DNA from: an uncultured Blautia sp.
GTDB taxonomy: Bacteria > Bacillota > Clostridia > Lachnospirales > Lachnospiraceae
Direction: 5' to 3'
Length of the DNA stretch: 13,593 nucleotides
NCBI GenBank assembly: GCA_900552095.1
Contig: URYM01000023.1
Coordinates: 1-13,593, forward strand
Both the position numbers and the translations under genes were made by a program. Numbering within the stretch: position 1 is the stretch's first letter; each line of letters opens with the position of its first letter. Shown here piece by piece: positions 5,919 to 13,593 of the stretch. The notes below the pieces were generated by a model that saw only the letters and a program-made list of their open reading frames with translations, was not told where the DNA came from and searched no databases.

Positions 5919-8900
5919 TTAATACTCCTTTTTCTTCTTTTTGTAAATGATCAGTCCGCCTCCCGCTGCCAGCGCTGCCGCCAGAAGAAGGATCCAGACA
6001 AGGATCTGCACATTATTTCCCGTGTCTGCATTGTCACCGCTGCCCGGTTTGTTGGAAGAGCCTCCGCCGCTTCCGCTGCCGCCGTCTCCCTGATCCGGAG
6101 TATCTGTGGGTTCCGGCGTGGGGGTAATCTCACTTCCCGGTTCTCCCTGCTGTACGTCAATTTCCATGGAAGCCGTAAGGAATGCATCGCTGGTCAACGT
6201 AAGCATATTATTTCCTTCTCTTCCATTTCCTTTTTCTTCCAGCTCGATTTCCGGACTCTTCGGTTTTAACACTGCCGTCAGGGTCGTCTTTCCCGTCTGC
6301 AGTCCCCGGATCATTCCATTTGCATCCACTTCTGCAATTTCAGGATCTGCTGTACTCCACAGAATCTCCAGATTATAATTGGTAAGCGTGGTAAATTCAT
6401 CAAATTTCATCAATTCAGAAGCCACACTGGCGGAAACAGATTTATATTCTCCTGTCTTTACTTCCAGAGTCTTTCCGTCCTCCAGCGTGATGCCGGTAAT
6501 GCTGCGGATCCGCTCCATATCGGCCGCCGGAGTCCTTCTCTCCAGAGAAGCCGACGTCATCCCGCCGGTCGCTGCCACTGCATACAGCGTCAGTTTTTCC
6601 ACCGCATCTCCTGCGGATTCTTCTGCACTGTCCGTATAAGCCATAAACATATCGTCTGTGACTGCAAGCTCTGTGCTTAAGGTTACTTTCTCTCCCGGCG
6701 CAAGGGGCGGCACGCTTACCGTGGCAAGCGCTTCTCCTTCTGCGGTGGCTGAAATCTTAACCTCCTGCTCCGCCACTGTGACTCCGGAAGAATTCATCAT
6801 CTCAAATTCTGCCGTCACGCTGTCCCGGCTTGTCTCCTGCGTCAGTTCCATATTACTTAAGGTTAAAGAAACAGGGATCTCACCGCTTTCACTGATCGAG
6901 TCGATGACCGTTTCGCCTGACTTAAGCTCTGCTGTCACGCCCCACTCCTTCTGGCCTTCCGGCACCTGGAATGTGAACGAATAAACGCCGCTCTGTCCGC
7001 TGTAAAATTCCTCAAAAGATTCATTTAACAGCTCTGTTCCCGCCTGATCCTTCACAACCAGCTGAAGATTCTCTGCATCCGCAAAGCCTTCATTTCTCAG
7101 AGAAATCCGTCCTCCGTTTTCCCCTTCGATCACATCGCTGATTTCCAGCTGTTCCAGCACAGGCCGGCTGTCCGGAACTGCTTTAAAGCTTACCAGATCA
7201 CAGCCCGTCCGCGGTGTGGAGGAAGCGGTATCTTCTGCCTCGTTTTTCGATGCCATCACTACCAGATTTCCGCTGTCATCCACCGCAAAATCCACATTTC
7301 CATAAATTGCTTCCGCTTCGGTTACCCGCGTTCTTCCGCTCCAGGTTCCCTGCTGCAGGCGGCTTCCATAGATCTGGGTCTGCGTGCTCTGATTCTCCGC
7401 CAGTTCTGCCTCCGGGCTGTGAGGATCAATTCCCTCTTTCAGCATGGGGGCACTCTCTGTCCACAAAAGATAGGTCGCAGAGTTGTCCGCACTGGTATGA
7501 ATGTCAAAGCTGCTGATGGCACGGCCGGTGTTCTGATCTTTTTCCGCGTCCTCTGTGACATCTGCATAAGACTGGATCACATAAGGAGGCACATAACCGC
7601 TGTCTTTTGACTTATTCAGGTAATAAAATTCCTGACCTGCCGCCTCGCCTTTGATATACGCGCCCAGGCCTACAATACTGCTGAGGTTTAACACAGAAAT
7701 CTGTCCTTCCGACTGATAAGCCAGAAGGGTTCCCTGATCGGAACGGGACAATTTCACACTGCTCTCCTCTACTTTATTGGAGGTAATGATGACCGGATGC
7801 ATAAAGATATCATCCTTGTAATCATAGAACTGGATATACACATCCCTGTCTTCGGAGGTAGCGCGCACACCATCTTTATCAAAAATGTATGCGAAAATCG
7901 CCAGCCCGTAATAGGTAATCACATCCGTGTCAACCACCAGTCCCTCATTCTGTCCGGAAGTGGGCGGAATGATCGTGGGCTCTTCGGTCCAGTACCCGTC
8001 TTCATCAAGACTCTCCTCCACCGTAATGGCCGGGGGCAGATTCAGGAATCCCTGTCCGTACCAGTTTTCCTCATACTGAGCAAAACTCTCCTCCGTAACC
8101 ATGCCGGATTCAATAATGGCCTGCTTTTCTTTCTCTGTATAAGTATGACGCCAGGTTTCATTTTCAAAATCATAGAACTGATATGCCATCAGGCTGTACG
8201 GATAAATCGCATCTCCCACAACGCCCTCTGCATTGTCTGTCGCTTCATACTCATTCTTTGCATAGTACATCAGCATACGCTGCTGCTCACCATCGCTGTA
8301 GTAGGAAATCTTTGGCTCCACATCGGCGCAGAAATCTTCCTCGGTCGTCTTGGTCGCTTCCTGAATTTCCCCAAAGGTCTGTTTCTCTTTGTCGAAAATT
8401 GCCGTGTGAATATTTCTTGCGGAAAGCATCGTCAGCAGGTTCTCACCGGAAGCAAATTCCCGGTCTGCCGCAGACCAGGCTACCATCAGTCTGTTATCAC
8501 CCATTTCGGAGATTACCGGAGAATCATCCAGCATACCGTCATTTTCCAGCAGTTTCGGCTCACACCAGGTTTCATTTTCGTAAATGGTGTAATACAACGC
8601 CATCTGGTTTTCTGATACCGGACGGGACGTATCCACATCCAGGTAAACAGCCAGCATCTTATTTCCTCCCAGATTGGCCATCTGTACATCCGGCATCGTA
8701 TAATTGCCTTTGCGCAGAACCATTTCCTGAAGACCGGAGACTGCTGCCCGCGCCGCGCCGCTGTTCCAGCCGCTGCGCTCATTTAAATAGCTTCGATCTT
8801 CTGCCGTAAACGTATCTACGCTGTCATAAAGAGCCGTATCATCCGACATGGCTGCTAAGAGTGCCTGACTCGCGGATTTGCCGCCACTTAAGTCAATATC

Positions 8901-11900
8901 TGCCATATTGTAATCCCAGCTCTTGCTAAGACCCAGGATCTTAATGTGCAGACCGCCGGTCAGCTTTAATACCTGTGAATTCTGATGCGTCTCATCCGGA
9001 TTTGCATAATACTTCAGATCAAACAGAGCGGTCGCATGAAGTCCCACACTGGTGCTCAGAAGCGAAAATCCCACATCTCCCGCCAGCGTCAGCTTCGGTT
9101 TCACGACAAATTCCCCGTAGAAATCCAGCTGCCGGTCTTCATTATCCATGTCAGAATCAAAAATATCGATCTTACGGATACCGTCTGTCTCGGTTCCCCA
9201 ATCAGAGATGTAGAGTTTCTCATCTCCTCTCTGGCGCACTTCCAGCATCACGCTGCTGGTGTCCACACCGGCCCCCACTGTGATGGTCACATCAAGGCCG
9301 ATCGGGGTGGCAAAGACAAATTTCACATCCGCTCCGCCGGTCACATCCGCTGCCAGCATCATGCTTGCAAAGTACCACTGCGCCTCCTCATTGTCATAAT
9401 TCAGCTGAATGGTCAGATTAAAGCCCAAATCTACGGAAGCGTTCACCGCCATCGTAACCTTGGTCGTCTTCTTCTCCTCTGCGCTGGTCACCGCATTTTG
9501 ATAAGCGGTCTCCTTTGCCTCCAGATCCGTTGCTGCAGCCTCTACTGCCTTCTTCTTATCATCCGCTTTTAACAGCAGTACTTCTTTCTTGGCCGGATCT
9601 GTCTCGTTGGCATACGCTTCACTTGCCTCCTCCAGCTCTTTCTGAGCCGTCTCAAGACCGGTTCGCGCCTCTTCTTTCGCCAGCGCCGTTCCTGTAACAC
9701 TGCCTGCCGGAATCTGATCTTCCTGGGGCTGCTCTTCGCCGTCCTCGCTGTCGTAAGCCTTCTCAAACCGATCGCTGACAGAGATTAACTTGACTCTGTA
9801 TTTTGCTCCCGTTTTTGCTTCTTTCAGGATCGTATCCGCCACATACTCACTGGAATCCATATTTCCGTCCCAGTTCATTCCGAAAAGGGCATTGATATTT
9901 CCCAAAATAGAAGCTGCACTGGCCGTAATCTTAAAGCTGTTCAGGAAGCTGATCGCGCCCAGGCCTTTGAGCACGGTAATTCCCGTCTCGTGTTCATAAT
10001 ATCCCACATCATTCTGATCCAGGAACTGCACCGTCACCCGGCTGCCCGGCTCTAAAATAACAGGTGAGCCTTCTCCCTGGTTGATGTTGCTGGGATTAAA
10101 GCTGAACTTAAATGTTCCGCTGTTCTTTGTCTGCTCGGTTTCTTCCTGCTCTGCCCAGATCTCCTGACCATAGGAAGATCCGTCCTTTTTATAAAAGCGC
10201 AGAACTGCTTTTGTGGGCTGAACCGCCGGAGTCTCCCCTGCCGCCGACACCGTCAGCACATAATCGATGTCTCCGGAAACAACCTCTGCTCCTGCTGTCG
10301 ATCCCCCGTCTTTCCGGGCCAGGCTTCCGCCCACCCGTTTGATTCCGGTGTAGGCATCCAGCTTCGGACGTTTGGACACCTCCGGATTCTGAATGAAGTT
10401 ATAGCTGACGCCATTATAAGATACCGCCACCATCACATAGTCTCTGGGCTCCATCGTCGGATCTTCAATGTCATATTTTCCATTTTCATCCGTCTGCACC
10501 ATGATCCCATTTGCAGTGACCGTCGCTCCGGCCAGCACTTTGTCCGGAATCGTCTCTCCGGTCACAAAAGCGGTATCCCGGATAAAGAGCGTTCCCCGCA
10601 GCGGGGAAAGATCCTCCGGCTCTGACTGAATGAACTCATAATTCAAAAGCGTCTCCGTAAGCTTCGGCGTAAAGGTGAGTATATTTCCCGTCACCGGAGT
10701 CATCGGTGTGTAACCGCTGTCTTCCAGCGCCTTTACTTCCTCGTCGTCAAGCATTCCATCCCCGTCTGTATCTCCGGTTCTCTCATACCAGACTGTTTTA
10801 TATCCCTCCTGCGTCAGCGCCGAAATCGCCAAAGGCTGGAATTTGGCGGCGCCCAGGATCGTCATCGGAGTCTCCGGATCTCCGGCCACCCCTTCGCCCT
10901 CTTCCGGAATATAAATTACGCTGCCCGGGAAAGTCAGAATCTCATTTCCCTCCTCGTCTTTGCCCGGGATCTTATCCAGGTTCGCCCCATTCTTTTTCGC
11001 CGTCACCTGAACTTTGGGGGCTTCCAGCTGTACATAGACAAACGTATCTTTCTGCGGAGTCAGTTCCATTTCTTCCGGCATCACCGCATTTCGCTGTGTA
11101 CTTGTCAGGTCTTTCCAGCTGTACGTTTCCCCGTTCACCACACAGTCCCGGCCTTTTCCGGCTTTGATCTGGCTTTCCAGCGTACCCCTGATGGAAAGGT
11201 TGTCCATCACACCTGCTTCAATGCGGCTGACTGCCTTGTCCTGCCCTTTTGCCACCGCAGAAACACGCACACAGTCCAGCGCCTTACAGCTGATCATCTG
11301 GCCGGCATTTCCGCTGGTATAAGAATACTGCGCTCCCTCTGTGGAGGTATTTGCAAGATAAACGCTGGTCTCTTTTACCTTGAATACCGGATACATCGTA
11401 AATGTATTATTGTGGAGATAATCTTTATATTTATTGAGAAAATCTTTGGTAAACGTGATCTGCGATAATTTTAATACGTCGCTTTTTTTCTTTCCATTTA
11501 CCAGTCTTACCCCTTCCAACACCGCATTTTCCCCGCTTACCGGCACGCCAAGAGAATTTTTCTCCCCGCTGTACTGTACCGGAGCAAATCCGACGTTAGA
11601 AGACGTTTTTCTCAGACGCAGCTCATTGCCCGCATCGTTGCTGGCGCTTGCAAATTTCAGCTCACCCAGCTTGATCCTTTTCTTGCTCTCTGCATCCCCC
11701 GGCGCCTGATTCCCCGCATATCCGTACCACTGCTCCACATAGGAATTCTGATCCTCCACGGAGTCATTATTGATCACATAGGAATACTCCGGATAGCTGA
11801 CTTTCACGCTGTTGACTTTTACCGTCGTATAATCGTTCTTCCCGAGGTTTCCAAAACAAATGGAAATGTGCCTGTTCGTCCCTCTCGCCTTATCCTCCAG

Positions 11901-13523
11901 GGGAATTTCCACCGTCACATTATTCATGTTTTTTGTCTTATCGGGAAGTCTATAGATCTGAAGAATCTTGAATCCTTCCTGGATACACACTTCCAGGTAG
12001 CCTTCCTCGCTGCTGAACCAGCGATCTTCACAATCCACCTCTTCCTTCCATTTTCTGCCGCCTCCGCTGGACAGGTTCAGCGTAACCTTATCTGCCATTG
12101 TCAGATCCATACTGTTCCGCGAAGTGACATTAAATGACCCGGAGCTCTTGATCCCCCTGACTTCCTTTGTGCCGGAATCAAAGGAAACGCTCTCCTCACC
12201 GGAACTTTTCTCTTCTGCCAGGACAGCTTCTTCGGGCGTCTCTACGATATGTACCGCAACCACTTTCTGGTCTTCTGCGATCTGGCCACCTTTTGCTTCC
12301 AGTCCCACATAAAACACCCTCTCTTCTCCTCTGTCCTCATTTGGCAGAATGGGAATGCGAAGCGTCTCCTCGGTATCTCCCTGTGAAAAGACCAGCTCTT
12401 TTTGTGTTTCTGTATAGTCTGCACCTGCAATAGCTGTATCGCCGCCAGTTGCCGCGTAGACTGCTGCAAACTGCTCCACTCCGGAAGTGCGGTTCACACG
12501 GATTTCTGCATATGCTTCGTCTTCACTCACATAAACATCCGTACTCTCCACACCAAAAATCTGCGGTTCTTTTTCATCATTATCTGCAATATTTAAATAT
12601 CCCGTATTGCTGTCTCCCGGCCCGGCTCCCTGCGCCTGATACAGAAGAAACATCACCTGCTCTTCTCCCTCGCTCAGCTCGTCGTCCAGAAGTTCAATTT
12701 CCACTACTTTTTTATACTCACCAGGGGCAAAGGTAAAGGTATAGCCCGTTCCGGAGATCAGATCTGCCAGACTTTCCATTTCTTCCTGGCTCTTCTGGGA
12801 CATCTCTTCCACTCTCTTGGCCTGCGCTTCTGTTCCCTCTGTCTCTCTCCAGTTTAATTTGACCGAATCCTGATTCAGGAAAATGTCCCTGGCGGCCTGG
12901 AGAGAACTCTTGCCTTCCGGAACCTGATACTCGGCTCCGTCTGCAAAATTTTCATAAGTTCCGGGAGCCTCTGTAGGCGTTGTCTCCGGTTCCTGTTTTG
13001 CCTCTTCTTCTGGCTCCTTGGTCGGCTCCTCCTCCGGTTTTAAGCCTGTATCTGCCTCTTCTTTCAGCGCATCCGCTTCTTCCTGCTCTTTCTGTTCCTC
13101 CAGCTCAGCAGCTTCCTCCTCGCCGATCGCCTCATACTGATCCATAAGAGTTCCAGATTCATCCTCTTTCCGGAGCGTCTGCGATAAAAATGCCCCTTCT
13201 TTTACTGTCAGTATATAATCCTTGCCGTAGAGGGCGGATACATCCACCGCTTTGAGCGAAACGCGGGCTTCCTGATCTCTGGCTCCCTGACGAAGAATCG
13301 TCAGTTCCATCTTCTCTCCCTCTGTTCCGGTAAGCTGCGGCTCACCAATCGTAAAGGCCCCTTCCGGATATTGCCCGGAAGCATCCAGAAGAGTCTGCGC
13401 CAGCGCTTCTTCTTCGGCCTGTTCTTCTGCCCAGGCCTCAACCAGCGGGCCGGTGTCTGAAAGAAGCATGGCACCGCACAGACTCAGCGCCAGCACAGAC
13501 TTTTTTAACTGTCTCTTTTTCAC
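5919..13523 (-). CDS. Giant secreted, wall-anchored multidomain surface protein (Calx-beta, beta-propeller, CARDB, Big2)
   Basis: Predicted 2,534-residue extracellular protein; precise function unknown. In order, it has a signal peptide (1-32, likely cut after AWA) and a Calx-beta module (about 57-313) interrupted by a Glu/Pro-rich insert (about 104-256). A second Calx-beta module (about 322-427) and unassigned beta-rich sequence (445-900) follow. Next are an EF-hand-type loop DTDGDGMLDDEE (918-929), a carboxypeptidase-regulatory-like module (about 974-1046) and a coiled coil (1279-1352). Then come a block of long amphipathic strands (1353-1545), a probable seven-bladed propeller (about 1605-2095), two CARDB-like modules (about 2120-2325) and a Big2-like module (about 2340-2456). 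The C-terminus has a TPTPEPTD/Gly-Ser linker, NADTG (2498-2502), a membrane segment (about 2504-2527) and KKKKKEY. I see no catalytic signature. The architecture suggests adhesion or ligand binding at the cell surface. The start is GTG, with GGGAGGAG (13530-13537) six nt upstream. It is transcribed together with the GG-leader peptide gene. Confidence 0.93.
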   Translation of the reverse strand: MKKRQLKKSVLALSLCGAMLLSDTGPLVEAWAEEQAEEEALAQTLLDASGQYPEGAFTIGEPQLTGTEGEKMELTILRQGARDQEARVSLKAVDVSALYGKDYILTVKEGAFLSQTLRKEDESGTLMDQYEAIGEEEAAELEEQKEQEEADALKEEADTGLKPEEEPTKEPEEEAKQEPETTPTEAPGTYENFADGAEYQVPEGKSSLQAARDIFLNQDSVKLNWRETEGTEAQAKRVEEMSQKSQEEMESLADLISGTGYTFTFAPGEYKKVVEIELLDDELSEGEEQVMFLLYQAQGAGPGDSNTGYLNIADNDEKEPQIFGVESTDVYVSEDEAYAEIRVNRTSGVEQFAAVYAATGGDTAIAGADYTETQKELVFSQGDTEETLRIPILPNEDRGEERVFYVGLEAKGGQIAEDQKVVAVHIVETPEEAVLAEEKSSGEESVSFDSGTKEVRGIKSSGSFNVTSRNSMDLTMADKVTLNLSSGGGRKWKEEVDCEDRWFSSEEGYLEVCIQEGFKILQIYRLPDKTKNMNNVTVEIPLEDKARGTNRHISICFGNLGKNDYTTVKVNSVKVSYPEYSYVINNDSVEDQNSYVEQWYGYAGNQAPGDAESKKRIKLGELKFASASNDAGNELRLRKTSSNVGFAPVQYSGEKNSLGVPVSGENAVLEGVRLVNGKKKSDVLKLSQITFTKDFLNKYKDYLHNNTFTMYPVFKVKETSVYLANTSTEGAQYSYTSGNAGQMISCKALDCVRVSAVAKGQDKAVSRIEAGVMDNLSIRGTLESQIKAGKGRDCVVNGETYSWKDLTSTQRNAVMPEEMELTPQKDTFVYVQLEAPKVQVTAKKNGANLDKIPGKDEEGNEILTFPGSVIYIPEEGEGVAGDPETPMTILGAAKFQPLAISALTQEGYKTVWYERTGDTDGDGMLDDEEVKALEDSGYTPMTPVTGNILTFTPKLTETLLNYEFIQSEPEDLSPLRGTLFIRDTAFVTGETIPDKVLAGATVTANGIMVQTDENGKYDIEDPTMEPRDYVMVAVSYNGVSYNFIQNPEVSKRPKLDAYTGIKRVGGSLARKDGGSTAGAEVVSGDIDYVLTVSAAGETPAVQPTKAVLRFYKKDGSSYGQEIWAEQEETEQTKNSGTFKFSFNPSNINQGEGSPVILEPGSRVTVQFLDQNDVGYYEHETGITVLKGLGAISFLNSFKITASAASILGNINALFGMNWDGNMDSSEYVADTILKEAKTGAKYRVKLISVSDRFEKAYDSEDGEEQPQEDQIPAGSVTGTALAKEEARTGLETAQKELEEASEAYANETDPAKKEVLLLKADDKKKAVEAAATDLEAKETAYQNAVTSAEEKKTTKVTMAVNASVDLGFNLTIQLNYDNEEAQWYFASMMLAADVTGGADVKFVFATPIGLDVTITVGAGVDTSSVMLEVRQRGDEKLYISDWGTETDGIRKIDIFDSDMDNEDRQLDFYGEFVVKPKLTLAGDVGFSLLSTSVGLHATALFDLKYYANPDETHQNSQVLKLTGGLHIKILGLSKSWDYNMADIDLSGGKSASQALLAAMSDDTALYDSVDTFTAEDRSYLNERSGWNSGAARAAVSGLQEMVLRKGNYTMPDVQMANLGGNKMLAVYLDVDTSRPVSENQMALYYTIYENETWCEPKLLENDGMLDDSPVISEMGDNRLMVAWSAADREFASGENLLTMLSARNIHTAIFDKEKQTFGEIQEATKTTEEDFCADVEPKISYYSDGEQQRMLMYYAKNEYEATDNAEGVVGDAIYPYSLMAYQFYDFENETWRHTYTEKEKQAIIESGMVTEESFAQYEENWYGQGFLNLPPAITVEESLDEDGYWTEEPTIIPPTSGQNEGLVVDTDVITYYGLAIFAYIFDKDGVRATSEDRDVYIQFYDYKDDIFMHPVIITSNKVEESSVKLSRSDQGTLLAYQSEGQISVLNLSSIVGLGAYIKGEAAGQEFYYLNKSKDSGYVPPYVIQSYADVTEDAEKDQNTGRAISSFDIHTSADNSATYLLWTESAPMLKEGIDPHSPEAELAENQSTQTQIYGSRLQQGTWSGRTRVTEAEAIYGNVDFAVDDSGNLVVMASKNEAEDTASSTPRTGCDLVSFKAVPDSRPVLEQLEISDVIEGENGGRISLRNEGFADAENLQLVVKDQAGTELLNESFEEFYSGQSGVYSFTFQVPEGQKEWGVTAELKSGETVIDSISESGEIPVSLTLSNMELTQETSRDSVTAEFEMMNSSGVTVAEQEVKISATAEGEALATVSVPPLAPGEKVTLSTELAVTDDMFMAYTDSAEESAGDAVEKLTLYAVAATGGMTSASLERRTPAADMERIRSITGITLEDGKTLEVKTGEYKSVSASVASELMKFDEFTTLTNYNLEILWSTADPEIAEVDANGMIRGLQTGKTTLTAVLKPKSPEIELEEKGNGREGNNMLTLTSDAFLTASMEIDVQQGEPGSEITPTPEPTDTPDQGDGGSGSGGGSSNKPGSGDNADTGNNVQILVWILLLAAALAAGGGLIIYKKKKKEY
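5925..5930 (-). promoter_or_regulatory. Ribosome binding site of the GG-leader peptide, inside the giant gene
   Basis: AAGGAG on the minus strand overlaps the final Lys and Glu codons of the giant gene and sits eight nt before the peptide ATG at 5916. With the giant stop codon (5919-5921) lying between them, terminating ribosomes would reach the small start directly. This predicts translational coupling and supports the small frame being a real gene. Confidence 0.7.
7239..8711 (-). repeat. Seven degenerate beta-propeller blade repeats in the giant protein
   Basis: Residues about 1605-2095 contain a recurring pattern of a short strand, a turn with D/G/N, then a strand of the type LxVxWx or MxVYx. 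Examples are PDVQMANLGGNKMLAVYL (1611-1628), SPVISEMGDNRLMVAWS (1668-1684), VEPKISYYSDGEQQRMLMYY (1735-1754), a weaker one near 1865-1885, SSVKLSRSDQGTLLAYQ (1921-1937), SFDIHTSADNSATYLLWTES (2004-2023) and NVDFAVDDSGNLVVMASK (2076-2093). Spacing is irregular, with a long insert between blades three and four. The fold is inferred from the pattern; sialidase-type Asp boxes are not evident. Confidence 0.5.
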
Positions 13524-13555
13524 ATTTTTCTCCTCCCATTTTATTTTTCTTTTTT

Positions 13556-13583
13556 ATTTTAATAAAAGAAAAGGACAAATCAA
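13556..13583 (-). promoter_or_regulatory. Possible promoter of the giant surface protein gene
   Basis: On the minus strand TTGATT (13578-13583) and TAAAAT (13556-13561) are 16 bp apart, about 33 bp upstream of the GTG start. The region is so A/T-rich that chance matches are likely. A dyad, TTTTATT (13552-13558) with AATAAAA (13561-13567), overlaps the -10 and could be an operator or just low-complexity sequence. Sequence upstream of 13593 is not visible. Confidence 0.35.
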
Positions 13584-13593
13584 TGGACTTGCC

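Noticed and set aside
4813..5922. 369-codon plus-strand open frame
   Set aside because: It is antisense to prmA, the terminator and the small peptide gene. Its product is rich in Phe, Cys and His in a pattern typical of a shadow frame.
7797..8615. 272-codon plus-strand open frame inside the giant gene
   Set aside because: It overlaps the propeller part of the giant protein on the other strand, lacks a credible ribosome binding site, and its composition looks like reverse-complement noise.
1..13593. CRISPR array, tRNA or rRNA genes, insertion sequence, attachment sites
   Set aside because: No spaced direct repeats, tRNA-like T-loop and acceptor arrangement, transposase motif or terminal inverted repeats were seen; nearly all DNA is accounted for by the coding regions.

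Overview
The window looks like chromosomal DNA of a Gram-positive Clostridia bacterium, most likely of the Lachnospiraceae type. The taxon is an inference. It rests on strong AGGAG-type ribosome binding sites, the prmA/rsmE/mtaB and thiI/cysteine-desulfurase neighbourhoods familiar from Firmicutes, and a giant secreted protein ending in a sortase-like wall anchor. Nearly all genes lie on the minus strand. The exception is one small plus-strand gene near the left end.

Left and middle (1-5717) is a housekeeping block for RNA and protein modification. From right to left, one operon reads prmA (ribosomal protein L11 methyltransferase), rsmE (16S rRNA m3U1498 methyltransferase), a NifS/NifZ-type cysteine desulfurase, and thiI (tRNA 4-thiouridine sulfurtransferase). 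Gaps are 11-22 nt, and the rsmE stop codon overlaps the desulfurase Shine-Dalgarno. The desulfurase is the likely sulfur donor for ThiI. A sigma-A-type promoter precedes prmA, and a bidirectional terminator (1480-1518) follows thiI. Convergent to thiI is a 78-aa HPr-fold protein on the plus strand. It has lost the catalytic His but keeps the Ser46-type phosphorylation site. Divergent from that gene is mtaB, the tRNA ms2t6A methylthiotransferase, which is cut by the left window edge.

Right (5721-13593) is an accessory-looking two-gene unit. A 2,534-residue secreted, wall-anchored protein carries two Calx-beta modules (the first split by an acidic insert), an EF-hand-type Ca2+ loop, a carboxypeptidase-regulatory-like module, a coiled coil, a block of long amphipathic beta strands, a probable seven-bladed beta-propeller, two CARDB-like modules, a Big2-like module, a Gly/Pro linker and a non-canonical sorting signal. 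Two nucleotides after its stop begins a previously easy-to-miss 48-codon gene. Its N-terminal half is a textbook double-glycine leader (L-12, E-8, L-7, V-4, G-2, G-1), followed by a 22-residue cysteine-free core. The ribosome binding site of this small gene lies inside the last codons of the giant gene, and a strong hairpin terminator follows. No transporter, peptidase or modifying enzyme for the peptide lies in the window. The pairing of a giant surface protein with a translationally coupled GG-leader peptide is the most novel feature here.
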